DNA of 64,000 bases from Nocardioides sp. GY 10113 (GCF_004919105.1 NZ_STGK01000003.1:308366-372365), one strand, 5' to 3'; numbered from the stretch's first letter, positions 52,359 through 63,808 are shown. Numbers and translations: made by a program. Notes: a model not told the origin generated them from the letters alone.

Positions 52359-52656
52359 CGGCGGAGGTGGCCGGGTCGGCGGCGCCCTCGATCCGCGCGT
52401 CGCGTCGGCGTCGGCAGTAGCCCAGCCCGATCAGCCCGAGGCCGACGCCGGTGAGGCACATCCAGAGCAGCCAGGTGCGGCCGCTGGCCTGCAGGCTGGC
52501 GTAGAAGGGGAGCAGCGCGACGAACGCCAGCCCGAACAGCGCCGTGCCGACCTGCACGGTCCGCACGCCGTCGACGTCCAGCGGCTCGACGGGGGCGATC
52601 AGGTAGCTGCGGTTGCCGATCTCTCGCCGCTCGGGCTGCTCCTCGGGTCGATCCAC
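52351..52656 (-). CDS. DUF2530-family small membrane protein
   Basis: 101 aa from GTG 52656. Two membrane segments (about 42-60, VGTALFGLAFVALLPFYASL, and 67-84, WLLWMCLTGVGLGLIGLGY) are preceded by APVEPLDVDGVRTVQVGT, the family hallmark, and followed by a basic C-terminus (CRRRRDARIEG). Function unknown. TACGAT (52663-52668, minus strand) lies 6 nt upstream of the GTG. It overlaps the methyltransferase gene and diverges from the MarR gene. Confidence 0.85.
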   Translation of the reverse strand: MDRPEEQPERREIGNRSYLIAPVEPLDVDGVRTVQVGTALFGLAFVALLPFYASLQASGRTWLLWMCLTGVGLGLIGLGYCRRRRDARIEGAADPATSADV

Positions 52657-52662
52657 CCCTCC

Positions 52663-52668
52663 ATCGTA
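52663..52668 (-). promoter_or_regulatory. -10 element of the DUF2530 gene (leaderless)
   Basis: TACGAT on the minus strand ends 6 nt before GTG 52656. Confidence 0.5.
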
Positions 52669-52725
52669 GGTGCTGGGGTTCCCGGCAGCAGCGTCGGCAC
52701 AGGTCGCGCCCGGCGCCCGGGAATA

Positions 52726-52740
52726 GTTAGCAACGCTAAC
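52726..52740. promoter_or_regulatory. MarR-type operator upstream of the marR-MFS-permease unit
   Basis: GTTAGC-AAC-GCTAAC is a perfect 6-3-6 dyad 14 nt before GTG 52755, in a locally A/T-rich stretch. The TTAGC...GCTAA type is the usual operator of MarR regulators paired with MFS exporters in actinobacteria. Confidence 0.75.
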
Positions 52741-52754
52741 GAGTTTCACCCGTC

Positions 52755-53204
52755 GTGCCCACCATCTCCCGGACCGTCCGCACCGACGCCGGGCTCGCCA
52801 GCGAGCTCCGCGTCGGCGTGATGCGGCTGCGCCGCCGCCTGATCGCCGAGCGCGACCCCGACAACCCCCTCAGCTCCGGCGCGATGGCGGTGCTCGGCGT
52901 CCTCTACCGCGGCGGCGACGCGACCGTCGGCGCGCTGGCCGCGGCCGAGCGCGTCCAGCCGCCGAGCATGACCAGGACGGTGAACGCCCTCGCCGAGGGC
53001 GGGTACGTCGAGCGCCGCCCGCACCCCGACGACGGTCGGCAGGTGGTGGTCCGGCTCACCGGACCGGGGCGCGCGACGGTCCTGGCCGACCGCGCCCGCC
53101 GCGATGCGTGGCTCGCCCGCCGCCTGGCCGAGCTGCCCGCCGAGGAGCGCGAGCTGCTGCGCCGCGCCGCCCCGATCCTGGACCGCCTGGCCAGCCACGA
53201 CTGA
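52755..53204 (+). CDS. MarR-family transcriptional regulator
   Basis: 149 aa. Winged-helix repressor: ASELRVGVMRLRRRLIAERDPDNPLSSGAMAVLGVLYRGGDATVGALAAAERVQPPSMTRTVNALAEGGYVERRPHPDDGRQVVVRLTGPGRATV. The recognition helix is AAAERVQPPSMTRTVNALAEGG and the wing is RRPHPDDGRQVVV. It probably represses itself and the following MFS gene through the dyad at 52726-52740; the inducer is unknown. Confidence 0.92.
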   Translation: MPTISRTVRTDAGLASELRVGVMRLRRRLIAERDPDNPLSSGAMAVLGVLYRGGDATVGALAAAERVQPPSMTRTVNALAEGGYVERRPHPDDGRQVVVRLTGPGRATVLADRARRDAWLARRLAELPAEERELLRRAAPILDRLASHD

Positions 53205-53258
53205 GGGGCACCGCCCTCCCGGCACACAGAACCCCCGGCATCACCACGAGGAGTCACC

Positions 53259-54530
53259 ACGAGTCCCACCTTCCGCTCCCTGTCCCATCCCAACTACCGC
53301 CTCTACTTCGCCGGCAGCGTCGTCTCGAACGTCGGCACCTGGATGCAGCGCGTCGCGCAGGACTGGCTGGTGCTGACCATCCCGGGCAACGGGGGTGCCG
53401 AGCTCGGCATCACCACCGGGTTGCAGTTCCTGCCGGTCCTGCTGCTCTCGCCGTACGCCGGCGTGATCGCCGACCGCTTCCCGAAGCGCCGGATGCTGCA
53501 GCTGACCCAGGCGACCATGGCGCTCGCCGCGCTCGGCCTCGGGCTGATCGCCGCCTCCGGGCACGCCCAGACGTGGCACGTCTACGCGCTCGCGCTGGCC
53601 TTCGGTGTCGGCTCCGCCTTCGACGCACCGGCGCGGCAGGCCTTCGTCTCCGAGATGGTCGGCCCGGCCGACGTCACCAACGCGGTGGGTCTCAACTCCG
53701 CCGCCTTCAACACCGCCCGGCTCCTCGGCCCGGCGCTGGCCGGACTGATGATCGGCGCCCTCGGCGGAGGGATGCGCGCGACCGGCTGGGTGATCCTGCT
53801 CAACGCCCTGTCCTACCTCGCGGTGATCGCGCAGCTGGAGCGGATGGACGTCACCCGACTGCACGCGCCGCGACCGGTCGCTCGGCAGCCGGGGATGCTC
53901 CGCGAGGGCGTCGCGTACCTGCGCACGCAGCCCAAGATGATGATGATCCTGGTGGTGGTCTTCTTCGCCGGCACCTTCGGCATGAACTTCCAGCTCACCT
54001 CGGCCCTGATGGCCACCGAGGTGTTCGGCAAGGGGGCCGGCGAGTTCGGGCTGCTCGGCTCCGCGCTGGCCGTCGGCTCGCTCAGCGGCGCGCTGCTGGC
54101 CGCGGGGCGCGTGCGGGTCCGGCTGCGGCTGATCCTCGGCGCCGCGATCGCGTTCGGCGCCGCGGAGATCGTGGCCGGCCTGATGCCGACGTACGCGACC
54201 TTCATGCTGGTCTGCCCGCTGATCGGGCTGAGCACGATCACGCTGCTCAACTCCGCCAACGCGACCCTCCAGGTCGAGGCGGACCCGGCGCTGCGGGGGA
54301 GGGTGATGGCGCTCTACATGACGATCGTGATGGGCGGCACGCCGCTCGGCTCCCCGGTCGTCGGCTGGATCGGGGAGACGTACGGCGCCCGGTGGACGCT
54401 GGTGCTGGGCGGTACGTTGGTGATCGCCGGCGTCGGCCTGGCCCTCCTCGTGCGCTCCGTCACGGAGCGGAGCGGTCGGCCCGAGGGGGTGGACGAGGGC
54501 CCGCGTGAGCCTGCCATGATGCATCGGTGA
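53259..54530 (+). CDS. MFS exporter; apparent ACG start codon
   Basis: 423 aa if translation begins at ACG 53259. The expected MSPTFRSL N-terminus of this MFS group appears as ACG-AGT-CCC-ACC, 6 nt after a good AGGAG. No ATG, GTG or TTG occurs in frame between the upstream stop region and ATG 53343; using that ATG would delete the conserved SHPNYRLYFAGSVVSNVGTW and half of membrane segment 1. The remainder is a normal 12-segment MFS of the DHA/enterobactin-exporter type: GLQFLPVLLLSPYAGVIADRFPKRRML. It probably exports a toxic compound sensed by the adjacent MarR. ACG could be a rare start, a mutation, or an error in this sequence. Confidence 0.85.
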   Translation, partial: TSPTFRSLSHPNYRLYFAGSVVSNVGTWMQRVAQDWLVLTIPGNGGAELGITTGLQFLPVLLLSPYAGVIADRFPKRRMLQLTQATMALAALGLGLIAASGHAQTWHVYALALAFGVGSAFDAPARQAFVSEMVGPADVTNAVGLNSAAFNTARLLGPALAGLMIGALGGGMRATGWVILLNALSYLAVIAQLERMDVTRLHAPRPVARQPGMLREGVAYLRTQPKMMMILVVVFFAGTFGMNFQLTSALMATEVFGKGAGEFGLLGSALAVGSLSGALLAAGRVRVRLRLILGAAIAFGAAEIVAGLMPTYATFMLVCPLIGLSTITLLNSANATLQVEADPALRGRVMALYMTIVMGGTPLGSPVVGWIGETYGARWTLVLGGTLVIAGVGLALLVRSVTERSGRPEGVDEGPREPAMMHR

Positions 54531-55960
54531 GTGCAGTCTCGGGCAACGTCGTCGACCGCTACTTCCAGATCTCGGAGCGGGGCTCGTCCCTCGGCCGCGA
54601 GATCCGGGGCGGCGTCGTCACCTTCTTCACGATGGCCTACATCGTCATCCTCAACCCGCTGATCCTCGGCGGGGTCCCCGACGTCGACGGCAACCTCCTC
54701 GGCGGGGACACCCCCGAGGCCTCGCGGGTCGCCATCGCGGCCGGCACCGCACTGGCCGCCGGGCTGCTGACCGTGCTGATGGGCGTGGTCGCCAACTACC
54801 CGCTGGCGCTGGCGGCCGGCCTGGGCCTGAACGCCTTCGTCGCCTTCGCCATCGCCAGCCAGATGACCTGGGCCGACGCGATGGGCCTGGTGGTGCTCGA
54901 GGGCCTGATCATCCTGGTCCTGGTCCTGACCGGGTTCCGGACCGCGGTCTTCCACGCCATCCCGTCCCACCTCAAGACCGCGATCTCGGTGGGCATCGGC
55001 CTGTTCATCGCGCTGGTGGGCTTCGTGGACGCCGGGTTCGTGACCCGGATCCCGGACGCCTCGCTGACCACCGTGCCGGTGCAGCTGGGTGCGGGCGGCC
55101 AGCTGTCGGGATGGCCGGTGCTGGTCTTCGTGGTGGGCGTGCTGCTGGTCGCGGCGCTGTGGGTGCGCAAGGTCCCCGGCGCGATCCTGATCTCGATCCT
55201 GACCATGACCGTCGTCGCGATCGTGCTGGAGTCGATCGTCGAGGTCGGGCCGGCGTGGGGGCTGTCCGTCCCGGCGTTCCCGGACACGATCGTGGACACG
55301 CCGAACTTCGGCACCCTCGGCGAGTTCAACCTGTTCGGCTCGTTCTCCGGGATCGGGGCCGTCGCGGCCCTGCTGCTGCTCTTCACGCTGCTGATCGCCG
55401 ACTTCTTCGACACCATGGGCACGATGACCGCGATCGGTGCGGAGGCCGGCCTGCTCGACGAGGAGGGCAAGCCGCCGCACACCGAGCGGATCCTGGTCGT
55501 CGACTCGATCGCCGCGGCCGCCGGTGGTGCCGCGGGCGTCTCGTCCAACACCTCCTACATCGAGTCCGCCTCCGGGGTCGGCGAGGGCGCGCGTACCGGC
55601 CTGGCCTCGGTGGTCACCGGCGCGCTGTTCCTGCTGACGGTGTTCCTCGCGCCGCTCGCGGCGGTGATCCCGTCGCAGGCCGCGGTGCCGGCGCTCGTCC
55701 TGGTCGGCTTCCTGATGATGCAGCAGGTCGCGGGCATCCCGTGGGACGACGTGGAGATCGCGCTGCCGGCGTTCCTGACCATCGTCCTGATGCCGTTCAC
55801 GTACTCGATCACGGCCGGGATCGGTGCCGGCTTCGTGGTCTTCGTCTTCCTCAAGGCGGTCCGCGGCAAGGCCCGCCAGGTGCACCCGCTGATGTGGGTG
55901 GTCTCCGCGCTGTTCGTCGTCTACTTCGCGATCGGTCCGCTGACCGACTGGCTGACCTGA
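54527..55960 (+). CDS. Purine permease, NCS2/AzgA type
   Basis: 477 aa. Membrane transporter with about 13-14 hydrophobic segments. The AzgA subfamily (adenine, hypoxanthine, guanine:H+ symport) is marked by GGVVTFFTMAYIVILNPLIL, GLGLNAFVAFAI, HLKTAISVGIGLFIALVGF, the IADFFDTMGTMTAIGAEAG motif and GVSSNTSYIESASGVGEGARTG. GTG 54527 overlaps the stop of the MFS gene by 4 nt (GTGA), so it is translationally coupled and part of the MarR-controlled unit, which raises the possibility that purines are involved in the regulation. Confidence 0.93.
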   Translation: MSAVSGNVVDRYFQISERGSSLGREIRGGVVTFFTMAYIVILNPLILGGVPDVDGNLLGGDTPEASRVAIAAGTALAAGLLTVLMGVVANYPLALAAGLGLNAFVAFAIASQMTWADAMGLVVLEGLIILVLVLTGFRTAVFHAIPSHLKTAISVGIGLFIALVGFVDAGFVTRIPDASLTTVPVQLGAGGQLSGWPVLVFVVGVLLVAALWVRKVPGAILISILTMTVVAIVLESIVEVGPAWGLSVPAFPDTIVDTPNFGTLGEFNLFGSFSGIGAVAALLLLFTLLIADFFDTMGTMTAIGAEAGLLDEEGKPPHTERILVVDSIAAAAGGAAGVSSNTSYIESASGVGEGARTGLASVVTGALFLLTVFLAPLAAVIPSQAAVPALVLVGFLMMQQVAGIPWDDVEIALPAFLTIVLMPFTYSITAGIGAGFVVFVFLKAVRGKARQVHPLMWVVSALFVVYFAIGPLTDWLT

Positions 55961-55991
55961 ACTGGGCAGGCCGGAGCGTACTTGCGCAGTT

Positions 55992-56020
55992 TTGCTTCCG
56001 CCTGTAACGGCCGGTAATCT
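55992..56020 (+). promoter_or_regulatory. Promoter of the str operon
   Basis: TTGCTT, 17-bp spacer, TAATCT (56015-56020). The best -35/-10 pair between the permease and rpsL, giving a leader of about 140 nt. Confidence 0.65.
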
Positions 56021-56169
56021 CGTTGGCTGTGTCTGGGGGGACCCGGACACGTGCGTGCCCCGGCCGGATCCACCCGGCCGGCGAGGCGCGACAGGCACGA
56101 TGAAGTACTGCATGACCCGTGCCCGGCAAGGTGTCGGACACTGAGAGCAAACCGAAAGGGAACCACCAG

Positions 56170-56544
56170 GTGCCCACTATTCAGCAGCTGGTCCGCAAGG
56201 GCCGCCAGGACAAGGTGTCGAAGAACAAGACGCCTGCCCTGAAGGGATCTCCGCAGCGCCGTGGCGTCTGCACCCGCGTCTACACCACCACCCCGAAGAA
56301 GCCGAACTCCGCTCTGCGCAAGGTCGCCCGTGTGCGCCTGTCCAGCGGCGTCGAGGTCACCGCTTACATCCCGGGTGAGGGTCACAACCTCCAGGAGCAC
56401 TCGATCGTGCTCGTCCGCGGCGGTCGTGTGAAGGACCTGCCCGGTGTCCGCTACAAGGTCATCCGTGGTGCCCTCGACACCCAGGCCGTGAAGAACCGCA
56501 AGCAGGCTCGCAGCCGCTACGGTGCCAAGAAGGAGAAGAGCTGA
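56170..56544 (+). CDS. rpsL: 30S ribosomal protein S12
   Basis: 124 aa. Decoding-centre protein. It starts at GTG 56170 ([15 protein letters not shown]). Streptomycin-site residues are wild type: Lys in [11 protein letters not shown] and Lys in VKDLPGVRY, so no rpsL-type streptomycin resistance is predicted. [35 protein letters not shown] is typical. First gene of the str operon, with rpsG 1 nt after its stop; fusA and tuf follow. Confidence 0.98.
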   Translation: MPTIQQLVRKGRQDKVSKNKTPALKGSPQRRGVCTRVYTTTPKKPNSALRKVARVRLSSGVEVTAYIPGEGHNLQEHSIVLVRGGRVKDLPGVRYKVIRGALDTQAVKNRKQARSRYGAKKEKS

Positions 56545-56545
56545 T

Positions 56546-57016
56546 ATGCCGCGCAAGGGCCCCGCGCCGAAGCGCCCCATCGACGTCGACCCGGTCTACG
56601 GGTCGCAGCTGGTGACCCAGCTCGTCTCGAAGGTGCTGCAGGACGGCAAGAAGCAGGTCGCGCAGCGGATCGTGTACTCGGCTCTCGAGGGCACCCGCGA
56701 GAAGACCGGCACCGACCCGGTGATCACCCTCAAGCGCGCGCTGGACAACGTCCGCCCCGCGATCGAGGTCAAGTCCCGCCGCGTCGGTGGCGCGACCTAC
56801 CAGGTCCCGATCGAGGTCAAGGGCACGCGTGGCACCACGCTCGCGCTGCGCTGGCTCGTGGGCTACGCCCAGGACCGCCGTGAGAAGACCATGAGCGAGC
56901 GGCTCATGAACGAGATCCTCGACGCCTCCAACGGCCTCGGTGCCGCTGTGAAGAAGCGCGAGGACACGCACAAGATGGCCGAGTCCAACAAGGCCTTCGC
57001 TCACTACCGCTGGTGA
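56546..57016 (+). CDS. rpsG: 30S ribosomal protein S7
   Basis: 156 aa, normal. Organises the 3' domain of 16S rRNA and binds at the exit site. [40 protein letters not shown] and the C-terminal [20 protein letters not shown] are diagnostic. ATG 56546 has AAGGAG upstream within rpsL. Second gene of the str operon. Confidence 0.98.
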   Translation: MPRKGPAPKRPIDVDPVYGSQLVTQLVSKVLQDGKKQVAQRIVYSALEGTREKTGTDPVITLKRALDNVRPAIEVKSRRVGGATYQVPIEVKGTRGTTLALRWLVGYAQDRREKTMSERLMNEILDASNGLGAAVKKREDTHKMAESNKAFAHYRW

Positions 57017-57111
57017 CGTGACGAGGTGGGCGGCGCCAGCGTCGCCCACCTCGCACCGGCCGCACCGGCCCCTGATCCCCAGACTCACCTATCTAAGGAA
57101 CGCTGACTCAC

Positions 57112-59235
<2,124 letters not shown>

Positions 59236-59319
59236 TCCCAACCGGGATCACCCGTTGCCGGGCCTCGGCAGCACCCCTTTAGTACGAGTCAAGTAACACA
59301 CACACAGGAGGAGCCCCCA

Positions 59320-60513
59320 GTGGCTAAGGCGAAGTTCGAGCGGACCAAGCCGCACGTGAACATCGGCACGATCGGTCACATCGACCACGGCAAGACGACG
59401 CTGACCGCGGCGATCTCGAAGGTCCTGCACGACAAGTACCCGGACCTCAACGAGGCCTCGCCGTTCGACCAGATCGACAAGGCTCCCGAGGAGCGTCAGC
59501 GCGGTATCACCATCTCGATCGCGCACATCGAGTACCAGACCGAGGCGCGCCACTACGCGCACGTCGACTGCCCCGGTCACGCGGACTACATCAAGAACAT
59601 GATCACCGGTGCCGCCCAGATGGACGGCGCGATCCTGGTGGTCGCCGCGACCGACGGTCCGATGCCGCAGACCCGTGAGCACGTGCTGCTCGCCCGCCAG
59701 GTCGGCGTGCCCGCCCTGGTCGTCGCCCTGAACAAGTGCGACATGGTCGACGACGAGGAGCTCATCGAGCTCGTCGAGATGGAGGTGCGCGAGCTCCTCT
59801 CCGAGTACGAGTTCCCGGGCGACGACGTGCCGGTCGTGCGCGTTGCTGCCTTCCCGGCGCTGAACGGCGACGCGAAGTGGGGCGAGTCGGTTGCCGAGCT
59901 CATGGCGGCCGTCGACGAGTACATCCCGACCCCGGCTCGTGACACCGACAAGCCGTTCCTGATGCCCGTTGAGGACGTCTTCACGATCACCGGTCGTGGC
60001 ACCGTCATCACCGGCCGCATCGAGCGCGGCATCATCAAGGTGAACGAGGAGGTCGAGATCGTGGGTATCCGCGAGACCTCCCAGAAGTCCACCGTCACCG
60101 GTGTCGAGATGTTCCGCAAGCTCCTCGACGAGGGCCAGGCGGGCGAGAACGTCGGTCTGCTCCTCCGCGGCACCAAGCGCGAGGACGTGGAGCGCGGCAT
60201 GGTCGTCATCAAGCCGGGCACCACCACCCCGCACACCAACTTCGAGGCGAGCGTCTACATCCTCTCGAAGGAGGAGGGCGGCCGTCACACGCCGTTCTTC
60301 AACAACTACCGTCCGCAGTTCTACTTCCGGACCACGGACGTGACCGGTGTCGTGACCCTGCCCGAGGGCACCGAGATGGTCATGCCGGGTGACAACACCG
60401 AGATGTCGGTCGAGCTCATCCAGCCCATCGCGATGGACGAGGGCCTGCGGTTCGCCATCCGTGAGGGTGGCCGCACCGTCGGCGCCGGCCGGGTCACCAA
60501 GATCACGAAGTGA
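59320..60513 (+). CDS. tuf: Elongation factor Tu
   Basis: 397 aa. Delivers aminoacyl-tRNA to the ribosome. [14 protein letters not shown] (G1), [26 protein letters not shown] (G3), NKCDMVDD (G4) and the C-terminal beta domains are all typical. GTG 59320 has GGAGGAG 7-8 nt upstream. Last gene of the str operon; the terminator lies at 60641-60674, about 130 nt after the stop. The intervening sequence contains a short hairpin GCCGCC-GAA-GGCGGC (60562-60576). Confidence 0.98.
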   Translation: MAKAKFERTKPHVNIGTIGHIDHGKTTLTAAISKVLHDKYPDLNEASPFDQIDKAPEERQRGITISIAHIEYQTEARHYAHVDCPGHADYIKNMITGAAQMDGAILVVAATDGPMPQTREHVLLARQVGVPALVVALNKCDMVDDEELIELVEMEVRELLSEYEFPGDDVPVVRVAAFPALNGDAKWGESVAELMAAVDEYIPTPARDTDKPFLMPVEDVFTITGRGTVITGRIERGIIKVNEEVEIVGIRETSQKSTVTGVEMFRKLLDEGQAGENVGLLLRGTKREDVERGMVVIKPGTTTPHTNFEASVYILSKEEGGRHTPFFNNYRPQFYFRTTDVTGVVTLPEGTEMVMPGDNTEMSVELIQPIAMDEGLRFAIREGGRTVGAGRVTKITK

Positions 60514-60640
60514 GCGTGAGCGTGGCGAGCTTGCTCGTCCACGCGAGCCGAACGAGTGATGGCCGCCGAAGGCGGCAGATCACGAAGTGATCGGAGCGTG
60601 CTCGCGCACGCGCCGATCCGGTGATCGTCTGACTCACCAA

Positions 60641-60674
60641 CGAAGCCCCCGAGCCTCACGGCTCGGGGGCTTCG
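60641..60674 (+). terminator. Terminator of the str operon
   Basis: CGAAGCCCCCGAGCC pairs perfectly (15 bp) with its complement across TCAC, followed by TGCTTT. Confidence 0.8.
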
Positions 60675-60715
60675 TGCTTTGTCGGCGTACCGAGGGGCGT
60701 GGGATCATTCGAGGC

Positions 60716-61450
60716 GTGAACCAGCGCGTCACCCCTGCACGTCCGCACCTCAAGCTGACCCCCGACGGTCGCCGGATGCGGGAGGTGCTCACCTACGCGC
60801 GTCGTGGCAGCCGGTTCACCCCGCAGCAGCAGCAAGCCTGGGACCAGCACGCCGAGGCCTGGGTGATCCCCGACGAGGCCGTCGACGAGGCAGGCTTCGA
60901 CCTCGACGCCTGGTTCGGGCGCGGCCCCGCCGAGCGCGACGGGCTGATCATCGAGATCGGGTCCGGGGTGGGGGAGGCGACCGCCGCTCTGGCCGCCGCG
61001 CGCCCGTCGTACGACGTCCTCGCGTTCGAGGTCTGGCGGCCCGGCGTCGCCTCGACGCTGGCCAGGCTGGAGGACGCCGGCGCATCGAACGTGCGGATGT
61101 GCGGGGTCGACGCCGTCTGGTCGCTGGAGCACCTGATCGCTCCCGGCTCGGTCAGTGAGCTGTGGACGTTCTTCCCGGACCCGTGGCACAAGGCGCGGCA
61201 CCACAAGCGGCGCCTGGTCAACCCCGCGTTCGCGGCGCTCGTCGCCTCCCGGCTGGCCCCCGGCGGCAGCTGGCGCCTGGCCACCGACTGGGCCGACTAC
61301 GCCGAGCAGATGGTGGAGGTCCTCGACGCCGAGCCGGCGCTGCACGGCGGCGTGGTGGAGCGGTGGGAGGAGCGTCCCGTGACGAAGTTCGAGCGCAAGG
61401 GCCTCGCGGTGGGACGCACCATCACCGACCTGCGCTACCAGCGCGCCTGA
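60716..61450 (+). CDS. trmB: tRNA (guanine-N7-)-methyltransferase
   Basis: 244 aa from GTG 60716. Methylates G46 of tRNA. Motif I IIEIGSGVGEATAALAAARPSYDVLAFEVWRPGVAS and the TrmB signature SELWTFFPDPWHKARHHKRRLVNPAFAALVASRLAPGGSWRLATDWADYAEQM are clear. An N-terminal basic segment (RVTPARPHLKLTPDGRRMREVLTYARRGSRFTPQQQQAWD) matches actinobacterial homologues. It begins 42 nt after the str terminator and is probably separately transcribed. Confidence 0.95.
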   Translation: MNQRVTPARPHLKLTPDGRRMREVLTYARRGSRFTPQQQQAWDQHAEAWVIPDEAVDEAGFDLDAWFGRGPAERDGLIIEIGSGVGEATAALAAARPSYDVLAFEVWRPGVASTLARLEDAGASNVRMCGVDAVWSLEHLIAPGSVSELWTFFPDPWHKARHHKRRLVNPAFAALVASRLAPGGSWRLATDWADYAEQMVEVLDAEPALHGGVVERWEERPVTKFERKGLAVGRTITDLRYQRA

Positions 61451-61552
61451 CCTCCGGTCCGGCCGCGCCCGCCCGGCCCCGGGCCGGGACCAAAGGCACT
61501 CCTCGCCGATCGGGGTCTCGCGTACGGTGGAGATCAGCCGAAGGAGGCGACG

Positions 61553-61984
61553 ATGACCACCAACGACCCGGAGACCTACGGCGACTACAGCGTCGACGAC
61601 GAGACGCAGCTCGATCCGGGGGACACCCTCGAGGACGACGACGTCACTGACGAGCTGGAGCGTGGGTTCTCCCCGCCCGAGCGGTACTCCGCCGCGCAGC
61701 GCTACGGCAACACCCCCTGGGAGGCCGAGCACGCGCAGCCCTTGGACGACCGCCTCGCCCAGGAGGACCCCGAGCCCGATCCCTACGCGGATGAGGACGA
61801 GGACGTCGACGAGCAGCTCTCCGACTACGACCCCGAGGTCGGTGACGCACGTGCCGGGCGGCTGGTGGACCCCGACTACGGCTCGGGGGAGGACCGGGAG
61901 TCCGAGCTCTTCGGCGAGGACGTCGGCATCGACGGTGCCGCGGCGTCGGCCGAGGAGGCAGCGGTCCACGTCATCGACGACTGA
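61553..61984 (+). CDS. DUF5709-family acidic protein
   Basis: 143 aa, very acidic (Asp and Glu rich) and hydrophilic. DYSVDDETQLDPGDTLEDDDVTDELERGFSPPERYSAAQRYGNTPWEAEHAQPLDDRLAQEDPEPDP and the later GRLVDPDYGSGEDRESELFGEDVGIDGAAASAEEAAVHVID match the actinobacterial DUF5709 pattern. Probably largely disordered; function unknown. ATG 61553 has AAGGAGGCGACG upstream. Confidence 0.85.
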   Translation: MTTNDPETYGDYSVDDETQLDPGDTLEDDDVTDELERGFSPPERYSAAQRYGNTPWEAEHAQPLDDRLAQEDPEPDPYADEDEDVDEQLSDYDPEVGDARAGRLVDPDYGSGEDRESELFGEDVGIDGAAASAEEAAVHVIDD

Positions 61985-62356
61985 GCCTGTGGGGCCCCGT
62001 AGGGCGGCCGTTCGCCCCGCGGGGACCCGCGCCGTAAAAGTTTCCGGCATGTGACGTTCGCCAGATATTTTGGCGTGTCGCCTGCATCACCTCTGGGACG
62101 GGGCGTACCTTCCGAAGCAATGGCGGGTGGGGAAGCTCGCCACATCTGGAGGCCCGTTCGTGAGCAACGACTCGATCACCCAGTGGGTGCAGGGGATGCC
62201 CTGCGGCACGGGAGTGACGGGGCGCCGGCACCTCGGCGTTCGGGCAGGCATGCGCGGTCGGGCAGCCAGCCCGCACCCCTCGGGCGCCGTCTCCCGGTCC
62301 ACCGTTGAGGAACTGTAGACCGGGCGTGGGTGCGCGTGCGGTCGGTGAGGTGAGTC
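61985..62356 (+). other. 372-bp leader region of phoH
   Basis: A gap between two forward genes. It contains CGCCA-N6-TGGCG (62054-62070 region), a short frame with its own Shine-Dalgarno (62160-62318), and no assigned riboswitch. The size suggests a long untranslated leader or a lost gene; upstream of phoH in relatives there is often an isoprenyl transferase gene, which is absent here. Confidence 0.5.
62160..62318 (+). CDS. Possible small protein (52 aa), unrecognised
   Basis: GTG 62160 is preceded by TGGAGG at a 7-nt distance. The N-terminus SNDSITQWVQGM resembles the beginning of some ECF-type sigma factors, but the similarity stops at residue 13 and the rest is Arg/Gly/Pro-rich with no fold visible. 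It may be a decayed gene start, a leader peptide for phoH, or chance. It ends 38 nt before phoH. Low confidence. Confidence 0.3.
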   Translation: MSNDSITQWVQGMPCGTGVTGRRHLGVRAGMRGRAASPHPSGAVSRSTVEEL

Positions 62357-63706
62357 GTGGGAACCACGAAGTCTCAGTCCCGGTCGGGCGCGTCCGAGTC
62401 GCCGTCGATGCGACGACGTACCTATGTCCTCGACACCAGCGTCCTGTTGGCGGATCCCGGCGCCCTGCACCGCTTCGCGGAGCACGAGGTGGTGCTTCCG
62501 GTGGTGGTCATCACGGAGCTGGAGGGCAAACGTCACCACCCTGAGCTGGGCTTCTTCGCGCGCAGCGCGCTGCGGCTCCTCGACGAGATGCGGGTCAGCC
62601 AGGGGAGGCTGGACACCGCCGTACCGGTCAGCGAGGAGGGCGGCAGCCTCCGCGTGGAGCTGAACCACACGGACGCGGCCTCCCTGCCGTCGGGGTTCCG
62701 GCTCAGTGACAACGACACGCGCATCCTGGCGGTGGCCCGCAACCTCGCCAACGAGGGCCACGACGTCACGCTGGTCTCCAAGGACCTGCCGCTGCGCATC
62801 AAGGCCTCCGCCGTCGGGCTCCGTGCCGAGGAGTACCGCGGCGAGGCGATCTCGGACTCCGACACCGGCTACTCCGGCATGGCCGAGGTCGAGGTCTCCG
62901 CCGACGACCTCGACGAGCTGTACGACGACGGGACCCTCGACCTCGACGCTGCCCGCGAGTACCCCTGCCACACCGGCCTGGTGCTGCTCTCCGACCGTGG
63001 CACCGCGCTCGGCCGGGTCGGTCCCGACAAGCAGGTGCACCTGGTCCGCGGTGACCGCGACGCGTTCGGGGTCCACGGCCGCAGCGCTGAGCAGCGGATC
63101 GCGCTCGAGATGCTCCTCGACCCGGAGGTCGGCATCGTCTCCCTCGGTGGCCGCGCCGGCACCGGAAAGTCGGCGATGGCACTCTGCGCCGGGCTCGAGG
63201 CGGTGATGGAGCGCCGCCAGCACAAGAAGGTCGTCGTGTTCCGTCCGCTGTTCGCCGTCGGTGGCCAGGAGCTCGGCTACCTGCCGGGCTCGGAGTCGGA
63301 GAAGATGTCGCCCTGGGGGCAGGCGGTGTTCGACACCCTCGGCGCCCTCACCTCCACCGAGGTCGTGGACGAGATCCTCGATCGCGGCATGCTCGAGGTG
63401 CTGCCGCTGACCCACATCCGGGGCCGCTCCTTGCACGACTCCTTCGTGATCGTCGACGAGGCGCAGTCGCTGGAGCGCAATGTGCTCCTCACGGTGCTCT
63501 CCCGGATCGGCGCGAACTCCAAGGTGGTGCTGACCCACGACGTCGCCCAGCGCGACAACCTGAGGGTCGGGCGCCACGACGGCATCGTCGCCGTGGTGGA
63601 GAAGCTCAAGGGCCACCCGCTCTTCGCGCACATCACCCTCACCCGATCCGAGCGCTCGCCGATCGCGGCGCTGGTCACCGAGATGTTGGAGAACGTCGTC
63701 ATCTGA
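62357..63706 (+). CDS. PhoH-family ATPase with N-terminal PIN domain (PhoH2-type)
   Basis: 449 aa. An N-terminal PIN-type RNase domain (about 20-150) shows [52 protein letters not shown] and [18 protein letters not shown] with the acidic metal ligands. The C-terminal PhoH ATPase has Walker [14 protein letters not shown] (about 265) and Walker [14 protein letters not shown]-PhoH proteins unwind and cleave RNA and are antitoxin-linked in mycobacteria; no antitoxin gene is evident unless the small frame at 62160-62318 qualifies. GTG 62357. A hairpin follows the stop. Confidence 0.92.
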   Translation: MGTTKSQSRSGASESPSMRRRTYVLDTSVLLADPGALHRFAEHEVVLPVVVITELEGKRHHPELGFFARSALRLLDEMRVSQGRLDTAVPVSEEGGSLRVELNHTDAASLPSGFRLSDNDTRILAVARNLANEGHDVTLVSKDLPLRIKASAVGLRAEEYRGEAISDSDTGYSGMAEVEVSADDLDELYDDGTLDLDAAREYPCHTGLVLLSDRGTALGRVGPDKQVHLVRGDRDAFGVHGRSAEQRIALEMLLDPEVGIVSLGGRAGTGKSAMALCAGLEAVMERRQHKKVVVFRPLFAVGGQELGYLPGSESEKMSPWGQAVFDTLGALTSTEVVDEILDRGMLEVLPLTHIRGRSLHDSFVIVDEAQSLERNVLLTVLSRIGANSKVVLTHDVAQRDNLRVGRHDGIVAVVEKLKGHPLFAHITLTRSERSPIAALVTEMLENVVI

Positions 63707-63730
63707 CGCTCTGACCTGCACAAACGCCGC

Positions 63731-63763
63731 CAGCGGGCGGGCCCGGCGAGGGTCCGCCCGCTG
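63731..63763 (+). terminator. Hairpin after phoH
   Basis: CAGCGGGCGG pairs with CCGCCCGCTG across 13 nt, with a few additional pairs inside, 24 nt after the phoH stop. Confidence 0.65.
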
Positions 63764-63779
63764 AAGGTGCGTCGTCGGT

Positions 63780-63808
63780 TTGACCCCGAGCGCCGGTGTG
63801 CGTAATGT
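63780..63808 (+). promoter_or_regulatory. Strong promoter P1 near the right edge
   Basis: TTGACC, 17-bp spacer, TAATGT (63803-63808). Near-consensus for the housekeeping sigma factor and directed out of the window. Confidence 0.7.
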
